A stretch of 64,000 nt of DNA from Serinus canaria (Eukaryota; Chordata; Aves; Passeriformes; Fringillidae): positions 5,409,501 to 5,473,500 of the forward strand of contig NC_066316.1 in the NCBI RefSeq assembly GCF_022539315.1, given 5' to 3'. The notes beneath the pieces were generated by a model. The model did no database searches. It was not told the DNA's origin and saw only the letters and a list, made by a program, of their open reading frames with translations. This document shows, piece by piece, positions 26,561-36,962 of the stretch (positions are counted from its first letter, which is position 1; each line of letters starts with the position of its first letter). Made by a program: the position numbers and the translations under genes.

Positions 26561-29500
26561 GTAAGTTTGTGAAGGTTTTCCATCTCTGGGAGCCCACGTC
26601 TGCTGCCACCTCGAAAGGGGACCTGCCATGGCATAACAGTCTTGTGGCTGAGATCCCAGCTCAAGCACTCACGGGGATTTCTGCTTGTGGAAAACTGTTC
26701 GTGGCCTCCCTGGTTCTGCTGGGAGGCTTGGCCCGAGGGCAGGAGGTGAGGAGTGTCTGGAGAGCCCAGAGGGAAAGCTGGGGCAGGGCATGGTGGCCCA
26801 GTGCAGACATGGGAAGCAGAGCTAAACCTGTGTTCTGAGCCCCCCAGCAGAGGGTGGGTCAGTGCTCTCCTGGCCTTCATGACTTCCTGAAATACATGTC
26901 ACTGACCTCTAAGGAGGCAGCACTTGTGCCCAGAGGAGAGAGATCCTGAACAGCTACTGCAAAACCTTCAGGTTAGTTTTTCCACACATAATAGGGGCAG
27001 GTTCAGTGCATGCTGACAGCAAGTCCTCAAACAAAACTACACTTTCAGCAGTTCTTAGTGCCTATCCCGATTTTCATCAAGCTCAGAAAATGCTCCACAT
27101 CTCTCAGAGTTGGGCTATTCCGTGAAAAAAATTTGGCACAAGAGGTAAACAAAGACACTGCTATCATTTTAGCATTACTTTGCAACCAATACCAGTCAGT
27201 GCCAGGAAACGTAAAAACTGAGTTTTCAGGTAGCAGTTGCACATCTTTCCCCCCACCCTAGCCTAGTATCCTAGATTCCCTAAGACAGGAGGAGTGATTT
27301 TGGGAGGTTAACATCCATATGTCAGCAAGAAAGGGACTTTAGAGTCAGAAGAGGCTTGCTTGCAGTCTGGGTTACTTTGGTTAGTGTGTTTCAGCAGTGA
27401 GTTTTGGTTTGTTTCCAGGTATACTCTGTATAGGCTGCAAAGGCCTCTATCTGCCTTAGCCCAAACAGAGATCTTTCTCAAACTGTTTGTGCTATTATTC
27501 CCCTTACTGCAAGGCCAGCCATTTTGTACCTGGTGAAAAATAACTTTTCTACATAATTACTAGCAATGAGCTGCAAAACAAAATGCCCCTTTTTTTGTTT
27601 TGTTTTGACAGCTTGACAGTAACCTCTTAGAAGGCACTTCAGTGCTTTGTATGCAGGGATAATTTTTCCATAGGAGGGCACTGAGACTTCCCTGCAGCTG
27701 GAATAGAGTCATCAATCTTGAAGAATTATATTGTTTGTAGGAGTTTGTTCTCATGGTGTTTTAAACAACAGCCTGTGGAGCTGTGTTAAAATTTGGCAGT
27801 CCACTGGTATCTTTACTAATCATAAATACACCTGAGGGGAAATAAATATATTCCTTCCAGTGCTGAGATACAGCAACTTTAAAGGGCTTGATATTGTTCT
27901 GGGTAAATCAATATGGCTTTGTCTCTCTGCACTAGAAAAGGAAGTGCAGTGCTGTTTTAAGAAACAAAGCAGTATAGACTCACCTGTTTGCTGCTCCAGG
28001 CCATTTGATGAGACAGTGAACTCTGAACCACAGAGGTTAGAAGTGGATATAAACCACATTTACTGTACTTAATTCATCTTGATTCAGCCCTATGATTTTT
28101 TTAAACTTTATAATAATATTACAGTGCTACCTTGTCTTCTAGCAGAGTTTGGCAAAACTTGCTCCTTATTCTCCTGAAAGGGAAAAGATGCAGGTGTATC
28201 TTAACTAGAAGGGACATGGTCAGAGTCATTAGAGGCAAAATTGAGATGGGTGCTATTTTTAGTCACAGAAGTCAATGCACACGCTTTCACCTCCCATCAC
28301 ACCAAAACGCTGTAACCTAAAACAGGCCTTGTCAGATTGGATCACAGTGACTGGGAACTGTAATTTACAACGTTTTGTGGTCATGTTTTCTTCCAGTAAC
28401 CAGTGTAACTCTTGCCTCGTGCCGGCTGTCTCACAGGAGTTGCTATTTATGGCTGTATGGCCAAGGGGAAGTGTTCCCTGTGCTTCCAGGGCCTCGTTCC
28501 TTTTCCCTCCTGTTTCCCTGGGGCACAGCCGTGGATCTGTAATCCCTGGTGCAGGCACACATTTCCCTGTTGGTGTTTTGGAAGGGTTGAGTGGATCACA
28601 GCCTGTCCTTGGGGCCATGAGGGCTGCAGGCGATTCCAGCTCCAGCCTCCTGTGGAGGCACCGGCACCACGGGTCCTCTGTGGACATCCTGCTGTGCTGG
28701 GAGCAGGATGGGAGGCACAGGGAATGGCAGGGCTGGTGGAGCATGGCAAGGGCCTGGTCACGGAGCATGGCAGCCATTGCCCCTGTGAGCCTTCAGCCGC
28801 CGCCAGTGCGGGCCCTTCCCTCACTCCTTGCCATGGTGCTGCTGCTTCCTTCACAACTCTCACCATAGCGCTGGTTCTCCCTTTGCACCTCTCACCTAGG
28901 CGCTGGTCCTTCCCTCATGCCTCTTCGCCATGGCTCTGGTCCTTCCCTCACACCCCTCAGCATGGCGCTGGTCCTTCCCTCACACCCCTCAGCATGGAGC
29001 TTGTCCTTCCTTCATGACCCTTCGCTATGGAGCTGGCCCTTCCCTCACGCCCCTTCCCTCACACCCCTCAGCATGGTGCTGGTCCTTCCCTCACACCCCT
29101 CAGTATGCAGCTTGTCCTTCCTTCACACCCCTTCGTTCATGACCCTTCGCCATGGAGCTGGCCCTTCCCTCACACCCCTTCCCTCACACCCCTCAGCATG
29201 GCGCTGGTCCTTCCCTCATGATCCTTCACCGTTGCTCTGGTCCTTCCCTCACGCCTCTCAGCATAGCGCTTGTCCTTCCCTCACCCCCCTTCCTTCATGA
29301 CCCTTTGCCATGGCTCTGGTCCTTACATACCTTCCCTCACACCCCTCGGCATGGCGTTGGTCCTTCCCTCACACCCCTCGGCACGGCGCTGGTCCTTCCC
29401 TCGCACCCCTCGGCATGGTGCTGGTCCTTACATACCTTCCCTCACACCCCTCGGCATGGCGCTGGTCCTTCCCTCACCCCCCTCGGCATGGTGCTGGTCC

Positions 29501-30130
29501 TTACCCACCTTCCCTCGCACCCCTCGGCATGGTGCTGGTCCTTCCCTCACACCCCTCGGCACGGTGCTGGCCCTTCCCTCAGGGAGGAGGTGCGTTCCTT
29601 GCCCAGGAGGCTGTGCAGCGCTGTTGGGGAAGCCACAGCGCCTGTCCATCACAGGTGTGCCACAGGGGCTGTCAGGAGCTACAGTCAGCTGGGGTGGTGG
29701 TCACCCTGAGCTGATGGGAACAACACCCTGGGCCCAGCAGGACGTGGCAGCAGCTCCAGAGCTTGCTGTGGATCTGCTGGCGGGTCACTCGGTGTCCAGC
29801 CAGGAGCTGGAGGGGCAGAGGCCATGTCTGGTGAGACAGGCAGGTGGGTCAGAGGGCTGCAGCCCCGTCCCTGGCTCACCACTGCTTTCCCTCTAACTGC
29901 TGCACACGGACCCAGTGCCATTTGGGAAAGGAGTACCTGCCAGCCTTGACTAGGTGAGAGAAACTAAGGGTTAAGATGTTCAAAGGCTGGGCAGGAGGGC
30001 AGTGCCAAAATACACCCCAGCTTGATGCCATTGCCACAAGCCCTGGCTTGCTTTACTCTGTTCCCTGCCTCAGGTGATGCACTGTTTTCAACTGTGTATA
30101 ACGTGCTATTTTAAAATCTTTTCTCCGCAG
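26561..30130 (+). other. SLC24A3: Intron 7, with minisatellite
   Basis: 3.6 kb. The right half is dominated by a 32-bp tandem repeat (28806-29582). Elsewhere nothing recognisable is seen. The repeat creates several overlapping open frames that are not genes. Confidence 0.8.
28806..29582. repeat. Minisatellite, about 32-bp unit, with compound higher-order units
   Basis: The core unit reads CATGGCGCTGGTCCTTCCCT followed by CACACCCCTCGG (32 bases). Near-perfect copies run from about 29330 to 29582; older, more diverged ones extend left to about 28806. Several copies carry an extra block (ttcatgacccttcgccatgg, or ttacataccttccctc), so the array mixes 32-base and longer units. The + strand is pyrimidine-rich and the other strand carries GGG and GGGG runs. 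A 32-base period is not a multiple of three, so all three forward frames stay open across it. Confidence 0.93.
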
Positions 30131-30156
30131 TTTATTTATGATGAAAGAGTTTCCTG
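30131..30156 (+). CDS. SLC24A3: SLC24A3 exon 8: 26-nt micro-exon
   Basis: Only 26 bases are coding: FIYDERVS plus TG, which joins the first G of exon 9 to make Trp. The acceptor is TTCTCCGCAG and the donor GTAAGTG, both strong. The peptide FIYDERVSWW is an SLC24 family signature linking two membrane helices, so the exon is certainly real despite its size. Skipping it would shift the frame. The intron before it contains a minisatellite that ends about 550 bases upstream. Residues 139-146 and half of 147. Confidence 0.94.
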
Positions 30157-31715
30157 GTAAGTGAATCCCTTTTCTTTTCATTTTTTTTCTGGTTATACCA
30201 CAAAAGCTGCCATAATCAGTGTTTATGAGAAGGAGAAAGCTAAAAAGTTCTGCAGGGCAGCTATTTGCTGCTGTGTGAGAAATATCAGCACAAGATGGGC
30301 CAGAATAACTAATTTATTGAGCTAGAAAAGAGAGTCTAGAATAATCAGACTGTTCCTGGTACAGTGGCAGCAGTCAGTGCCTTCTGCATGCCCTGCACCA
30401 GTCTGGGAATGACAGTGTGCTCATCAGAGCTGTGGGTGGGCAAGAAGGAGCCACCCAAACAGGCATAAATAAGTGTATAGCTGGATTTTTCATAATTTAG
30501 TGAATGGCCAGTTAAAAGAAATTAAAAAAAAATCCCTGTTAATGTGCTAAAGAGCAGTGCAATAGGTATGGTAGTTTAGGAGGGCTGCAGATACTTTTCA
30601 GTTGCCTTGGTCTCATGGTTTTGTTTCTGGCACATCCCAGAGGTGATGTGGTGACATCTGGAGGTGACAGCGTTGGCTTTGGTGTCACTCCCAGCTGGTG
30701 TCATTTGGATTGCGAGCACTAGGGAGCGTCAGGGTGCTTGGGCTGGTGTTCTCCCTTGCTGGCTCTTGCCCATTTCAGAGGCAGGTTTCAAACACCCATT
30801 CTTGGCAAGGGCCTGGTTTTCTTTGTTGATTTTTTTTGTGTGTTTCTTTTTAACTGAAATTCACTCGAAGGCCAGTTGAATTTAACTGTGGTCTAAAAAA
30901 AACCTAAAACACATAACACAGAAGCTGAGTGTTGAATCTTAAGAAGCAGGGAATGAGACATTGATATAGTTAGTGCAATATCTCAAGAATCTTGTGGAGA
31001 AAATGCTCCATGAGTTTAGCATGCAGTAGTTAAAAATGGATGATTTCCACAAGAAGTAGCAGTTTGCCATGGGACATTAAGCAGAATACAGCATTTTGGA
31101 CAGTGAGAAAGATCACCTAGAAACAAACTCTAAAAGCCATACTGTATTTTGTTTTCATACAAATTTCGTTATTCCATTAGTTTGACACAGGAACAGCTGA
31201 GGGAAAAAACCTGTCAGTATCTAATCAGCAGTTGGAATTGCTGCCTGCTGCATTCTCAGCACTCATGCAGTAGTGGCAGAGCAGCCGCCCCTTGCTCAGA
31301 TTCTCTCAGCACAATTGGCTTTATAAAACCCAGCTCTACACTCCTGCAGGCAGAGCAGGGTGGCTGCTCCCCTCCCTTGGCCACATCCCATGGTCATTGT
31401 CCTTAGGGAAGTGATGGTGGTCCTTGGGTGTGCGATTTGCTCACTGAACTCCTGGGTTTTGTTACTTGTTCTTAGCTGACAGGTCACTTTGGCCAAGTAA
31501 AATCACAGAAGTCAAGAAAACAAAGGAGGCATCATGCATGGATGTGTGAGCCATTTCTTTGTGCATCCTTTTTATAGAGGAATGTTAAGGCAGCCCAGGA
31601 GGGTCAAGCCTTTCTGCATGCTTGTGGCATGTCTGGCATGTCAGAAACATGGGGAAGAGAGGGAGTGCTGATGCCATGCCCTGCTCTGACGTGTTTGTGT
31701 TGCTCTTGTTTCCAG
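30157..31715 (+). other. SLC24A3: Intron 8
   Basis: 1.6 kb; no recognisable repeat or gene. Confidence 0.7.
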
Positions 31716-31769
31716 GTGGGAGTCCTTAGTCTTAGTGCTGATGTATGTCATCTACATCTTTATAATGAA
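31716..31769 (+). CDS. SLC24A3: SLC24A3 exon 9: last membrane helix before cytosolic loop
   Basis: The acceptor GTTTCCAG precedes 54 bases: one base completing the split Trp, 17 codons (WESLVLVLMYVIYIFIM) and AA of a Lys codon finished in exon 10. The donor is GTAAGTC. The peptide is a single hydrophobic helix, the fifth of the N-terminal bundle in the usual NCKX topology, after which the chain enters the cytosol. Residues 147-165 of the fragment. Confidence 0.95.
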
Positions 31770-31867
31770 GTAAGTCAAATGTGCCCTCAGCTTATCTAAA
31801 TTCTAAGGCTCTTTGTTCCCCTTGCCTCACCCAGCCCTTGCAACAAGAAGAAAAAACAGCTTCCAGT

Positions 31868-32112
31868 TCTGCCAGAGGAGGTTTAGCTTGGCTATTAGGG
31901 AAAATTTCCTCACTAAAAGGGTTGTCAGGTGCAGGAAAAGGGTGCCCAGGCCAGTGGTAGAATCACTATCCCTGAAGGGGTTTAAAAATGTGCAAATATG
32001 GTGCTTAGGGACATGGCTTAGCAGTGGGCTTGGCAGTGCTGAATGAACACTGGACTGATGATTGTGGAGGTTTTTTCCAACCTGAACTGTCCTGTGAATC
32101 TGTGCTTTATGA
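31868..32112 (+). mobile_element. CR1 LINE fragment, 3' end, sense
   Basis: The sequence follows the CR1 tail in forward orientation: agaggaggtttagcttggct, attagggaaaatttcctcac, ggtgcccaggcc, then ctatccctgaaggggttt and ttttttccaacctgaactgt. It is strongly diverged and truncated, with no coding part. Its orientation is opposite to the other three copies found. Ends are approximate. Confidence 0.82.
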
Positions 32113-32733
32113 ATCTCATCCTGTACCCAACTAACCAAGGCTAACAGCAAGCCTGTGGCAGAGCAGAGACCTGGATCCATCCTCAAGTCCCACCAAAAAC
32201 AGTCTCTTCTGACTTCACTTCAGCATCCCTACTCAGAAATAAGCAGGAGTGAGATTCCAGTCTACTTTTCATGGGTGTGAAGCTCTGAGCAGTTCTTGCT
32301 TGCCTGGAGATCTGTGATAAAAGAACAGCACAGCTGGCAGTGATTTTCTGAGCATTTGGCCTGTGTGACTTCTTCCACACAAGTTCTTGCTAGTAAAACT
32401 GGTCTGTTCTGCTGTTTTGTTCACCTCCTCCTGTCTTGTTTTCAAAAGCCAGTGGAAAGGAAACCCAGATTCAAACTGGAACATTCAACAAAGCCTTCCA
32501 GCTGCCAAACACACCAGTGGTCTTGTCTCCACATGTAAGACTAGAGATTTGTTTTGAAATGATGAATAGAGTAATATTGTGAGAGCAATTCTCAGTGAGA
32601 ACAGCAAAACACTCAGGCTGGCTGAAGGGAACACAAGTTCGAATTCATCTATTAATTAGAAATTTTGACATGGAGGGTAGTTTTTTACTCTTGGAACAAT
32701 TAACTGACCAGCAAGACAGTTGTAATGCATGCA

Positions 32734-32751
32734 TTTTTTTTTTTTTTTTTT
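32734..32751. repeat. Homopolymer T tract (18 T)
   Basis: Eighteen consecutive T in intron 9, preceded by GCATGCA. Probably prone to slippage; no associated element is recognised. Confidence 0.9.
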
Positions 32752-33321
32752 AAACAGCACTGTAGTGTGAACAGGCTTTTCAGAGCTGTTTGGGTATAGC
32801 TTGAAAGGTTGTCAGCCTAATTAGGGACCTCTGCCAGGTGTTTATAGGGGTCTACCCTTGCCTCTGAGTGTCATGGGGAGAACCTTGGCTCATATTTGTG
32901 TCAGCTCCCAGATGCTCCAAGGAAGGATTATTTCCCACCCCTGCTAAAGTTGAGATGAAATTAGGGTAAGGTGTTGTGTTTCTGGGTGGAATCCTCCTAG
33001 TAAAGTAGTGATACTCAGGTGTGATTGTGTGATAAAAAATATACTTGGATGATGGCAAGCAATGATGATTCATGATACAGAATATTCATCACACCTAACA
33101 CATAAACATGCATGTCATTCAAGATCCATAGCTTCTACCTTTCATAGCCTTCTGGGTATAGAGAGACTGTGTGATGTACAATTTAGCTGGAGCTCTGGGA
33201 TCCTCCTTAAATCCAGAGCGGTTTACTTCCCTCCCTCAGCTGTATTGCACAGGATACAAGGCTAGGAAAAGAAGACAGTCAAGAATTAAAGGTACATCCT
33301 GAGTTTGTTTCGTTTGTGCAG

Positions 33322-33455
33322 GTACAACTCAACCATACATCACTTTTTTGAGAGGAAGACAAAAAACTCTGCAAATATGGTGAATGGTTTAGCAAGTAAC
33401 ACAGAGATGGATGACAACAGCAACTGTGATGCCACAGTGGTGTTACTAAAGAAAG
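33322..33455 (+). CDS. SLC24A3: SLC24A3 exon 10: start of cytosolic loop
   Basis: The acceptor TTTGTGCAG is followed by G (completing Lys), 44 codons and a final G, with donor GTAACTG. The peptide begins YNSTIHHFFERKTKN and ends SNCDATVVLLKK. The basic stretch after the helix agrees with the cytosolic side, and the SNCDATVVLLKK block is my main reason for SLC24A3 over SLC24A4 (recalled from human NCKX3, not computed). No membrane segment is present. Residues 165-209 of the fragment, with half of 210. Confidence 0.94.
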
Positions 33456-35966
33456 GTAACTGTTCCAGTAAGTCACCCTGTCACTTGCCTCATTCTGGGT
33501 GTTCTATCCCTGCTCACGTGGGGGGACTGCTGCTCTCTTGTAGGCCACAAAACAGGAGGGGGCAGGTGGTCCTTTTGGAACCCCTCTCCCAGATGGGGGA
33601 CACGGTGTGGTGATCCCAGCCACCACAGCCTGTACCACTGGAGGTGGCTGAGGCCTCTGGTGGCTGATTCTTGCGGCTGGACAAGTTGCTTGGCTGCAAG
33701 GACTCCTTCAAGCCCAGAGGCTGCTTATCTAGGCTGTTACAGCCATTTTAATTCCTTCTGTGGGCACTGTTACTCTGCAATGAAGTTGCCCAGTTACAGC
33801 ATGTCCAGTGACATTTAACTCCACTCCAAAGGGACATCAACTGAGCAAGAAAAAAGGCCCTACTTAAACCAGTGTGCACTTATCCCCAGTGAAGGAAGGG
33901 TGGGGGCTCTGTGTGCGTCTGGGTACTGTGCTCCTACTGCACATGCTGGCCTTACCATGCACAACTTTTCCATAAAAGTGATCTGTAAGGGTATTTCACT
34001 TTGGCTGAAATCTGTTCCAGCTTGACTTTAGTCATGATCATGTATAAAAATGGTTGTATTTCTTCAGCTTAAAAAAAAAAAAATTCCCATCCCATAGCTC
34101 AGCAGCAGTTGTTCAATGTCTGTATTTGAAAGGATGTCCTAAACTCTATTCACAGTAGATTTATTTTGTCTTTTAAGCAGTCAACAAGCATGTGCAGTAT
34201 CTGTTTGGGATGTATATGTACCTGTTCTCAGGAATAATGCATCCCATTTTCCTGAGGCACTGACTTAGCCTGAGAAGAAGCTCCATCTTGTCAAAATCAG
34301 TTCTGGTCTCTGACCACAGATGGGCTGCCTCTTTTGTTCAGCTACTCTATCAAAAAACCCCAACCAGCCAACCAAAAATAGGTCTCTTTTCTTGCAAATG
34401 GGGCTTGAGAGGCACAGTCTGTATATACATGAAATATAGTGGGGTTGATTTGCAGCAGCAAACGAGTCTGCCAGCTCTCAGTTACAGGCCTGTTGCAGAG
34501 GGAAGGCTTTCACCAGTGCTGTACACTCTGAGGGAATAAGCTGCTTTTTTGGGGACAGCTCTCTGTTGCCTGGAGCTCTCCACAGCAGAACTACGCTGGC
34601 AATTCTGTACCAGGAAAGCTGGATTGGGAAAACTCAGCACAAACTCAGGCCTTGCACATCCAACTTCACCCAGTGGGATTTGGTTTAAATGTTCCCACAA
34701 TGGGTTTTTTGCATACTCTGCTGATAACTTTTTGATTTGGACACTTGTGGTCACTCACACTGGCCAGGGAAGGAAGATGAAAGGGTTGCTTCATCTTCTT
34801 GCAGATTGTTCCTGTATTTCCTGGGGACTGGGCCACGGGAGGACAGGAAGGGCAAGTGGTGCTGCTTTGTGTCCCAGCCCGGGGTACAGGGCCACCAATA
34901 GCACCTGCTGCAGTGAGGTGCCTGGGGGTTTCAGACACTGTTTGTCTTCTGAGGCCTTTTCTGAAACCCTTTCTGAGCGGAGGACCAAAAAGTCTGAAAA
35001 AAAAGATTTCTGTGTTTGGCAGTTTTTCCAGATGCCATTCAACAAGTGCCAGTGTGGAAAAACTCACAAGGAAAAGCTGTGTGGTTGGTATTTGTTGTTG
35101 GTTTGCATATTTATTTTTTTAATATGGAGGAACTCACATATCTACCCTATTCCATGGAAGCCTCAGTAGGCAAAAAAAAGTGACAAAGGCTGAGGAGATA
35201 GTCTTCTGTAAGACTAACAGTGATGGTTAAAAATGGTAATGCCACATCTGCCAGTGTTTAATACTGGTTTTAATAAAGCTGTGCAGAAGGGTGTTGGATA
35301 AGGCCTCAGGTTTCCCTGCTGCCAAGTCCCAGTCCTGGCACAGAATTCACAGCCCGAGGTGTCATCCAGGTGAAGGAAGGATGGAACTCCAGAGGCAGTG
35401 GGCATTGGTACTGTGCTCCAGGTGGAGCACGATCCAGAGACCGGCCTCTGTCTCCCTGTCCCTTTGCTCCCACACTGTGGATTGCTCAGGCACGTGCAGT
35501 TGCTGCTGGATTTGGTGGCAGTTCCAGCCTTGAGCTGCAAGTCCAGGGTGCAGGAATGTTCTTTTCATTTGTATTGGTACCTTGCAAGAACACAGCAGTG
35601 GATGATGAGGACACTATCCTCACAAAGTGTAGGTTGCTGGAAGTAGCTGCCTTGGTGGGATAGCTGCTGTTGAAGCAGGGGTGTGTCTAACACAAGCCTG
35701 TGATGAAATGTGCAGAGCAGATTTAGTTCCTGTAAGGAGCATGAGTGTCAACATAGTATGACCAATTTATTTAAAACCAGGAATATAAGGTGTGTAGAAG
35801 GCAGAAATTAAAGACAGATGAGGCCTGTTTTGAATGGTGTAGCTGAAGGAATGGTTCTTACAGAGAACTCTTGGAACCCATGGGTTCCTTCTTCTTAGAG
35901 CCACATAGAGCAGAGGAAGAGACTGCTGGAAGAAGGCCTCAATTTGTTTTTGTTCCTTGGCTGCAG
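33456..35966 (+). other. SLC24A3: Intron 10
   Basis: 2.5 kb. A 206-codon forward open frame (34549-35169) is present, but it matches no family, does not start at or join any SLC24A3 exon, and I regard it as chance. No transposon recognised. Confidence 0.7.
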
Positions 35967-36127
35967 GAAATTTCCACCGTAAAGCCTCAGTGATCATGGT
36001 TGATGAGCTGCTCTCTGCCTACCCACACCAGCTTTCATTTTCCGAGGCTGGGCTCCGGATCATGATAACCAGCCATTTCCCTCCCAAAACACGTCTCTCC
36101 ATGGCCAGCCGCATGTTAATCAATGAG
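35967..36127 (+). CDS. SLC24A3: SLC24A3 exon 11: conserved part of cytosolic loop
   Basis: After GGCTGCAG, GA completes a Gly codon, then 53 codons run from NFHRKASVIMVDELLSAYPH to SRMLINE; the donor is GTGTGTC, weaker than the other donors. The exon contains HRKAS, which resembles a basophilic kinase site (R-K-x-S), and the LSFSEAGLRIMITSHFPPK block shared by NCKX2, 3 and 4. Human NCKX3 has Ala where this sequence has Gly at the exon 10/11 junction (from memory). Residues 210-263 of the fragment. Confidence 0.95.
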
Positions 36128-36685
36128 GTGTGTCTTTTATCTCCCCCACCTGCCCTGCTCCTCCTCAATTTGCATTTTCCTGTAGCAGTGTTTAGCTTGA
36201 AATGCAACTCTGTTTTTTCTTCTGGATCCCTGATAGGGCTCTCTCAGATTTTATCCTTCTGACACTGACTTCACTGAATGTCCTTTGCTTTCTGTGCCTG
36301 TGGAGATTTTAGCAGAGATTATGTAGCTGTTGTAGCCCTTACATGTAGCTGTTGCTCACAGGAGGTGCCCTCTGCATAGATCTGTTTAATAATATGGTAC
36401 TTTAAATACCAGAGACTGCACTTAGCGTGTCACTGGTCTTGGAGTACTCCTGGAGTCAATTCCACAGCCACTGGACCTTCTCTTGTAAAAGTTGTACATG
36501 TGAGATTTTTCTGGTGGTCTGCAAGAAGCATCATGTTGTACCTGTTGAAAAGAATTCTTTTTGCTTTTAAAGATAAATTTTTAAAGACTTCTACACACCT
36601 CTCTTTCTCTGTTCCTCCCTTTTGCTTAAAAAACCCTCAAATTTAACAAAGTCCTATTTTTCAGCAAGCCTGCCTTTATTTACAG
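36128..36685 (+). other. SLC24A3: Intron 11
   Basis: A short intron of 558 bases with an unusual GTGTGT donor and a TATTTACAG acceptor; nothing else recognisable. Confidence 0.75.
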
Positions 36686-36962
36686 AGACAGAGGCTGATC
36701 AACAGCAGGACTTACACCAACGGTGAGTCAGAAGTAGCAATCAAAATCCCCATCAAGCACGTGGTGGAGAATGGAACAGGCCCCAGCAACTCTGCCGAGC
36801 GCGGCGTGAACGGCACGCGGCGCGACGAGGACGCGGCCGAGGCCAGGAACGAGAATGAGAATGAAGATAATGAGAACAACGAGAATGATGAGGAAGAGGA
36901 AGATGATGATGACGACGATGATGACGACCATGAAGGGCCCTACACACCTTTTGATCTCCCCA
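36686..36962 (+). CDS. SLC24A3: SLC24A3 exon 12: acidic end of cytosolic loop
   Basis: The acceptor TATTTACAG is followed by 92 codons plus one base, with donor GTAAGAA. The exon starts RQRLINSRTYTNGESEVAIK and ends EGPYTPFDLP. The middle is low-complexity: alternating Asn and Glu, four Glu, then nine Asp in a row (bases 36902-36928, a mix of GAT and GAC). Such acidic stretches in NCKX loops may bind calcium weakly or act as a charged spacer; this is inference. Bases 36795-36840 hold 13 CpG dinucleotides, unusually dense for this window. The Asp run looks longer than my recollection of human NCKX3. Residues 264-355, with a third of 356. Confidence 0.95.

Larger units (their letters stand above)
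31770..33321 (+). other. SLC24A3: Intron 9
   Basis: 1.6 kb holding a CR1 tail (31868-32112) and a run of 18 T at 32734-32751; otherwise nothing recognisable. Confidence 0.75.

Noticed and set aside
28275..29896. Several overlapping forward open frames of 120-210 codons rich in PSLTPL-type repeats
   Set aside because: They are produced by the 32-bp minisatellite, whose period leaves all three frames open. Three overlapping frames with the same repetitive character are not genes.
32637..32646. GTTCGAATTC, resembling a tRNA B box
   Set aside because: No matching A box or cloverleaf can be built around it.
34549..35169. 206-codon forward open frame in intron 10
   Set aside because: No recognised domain, no link to flanking exons, composition like neighbouring non-coding DNA.
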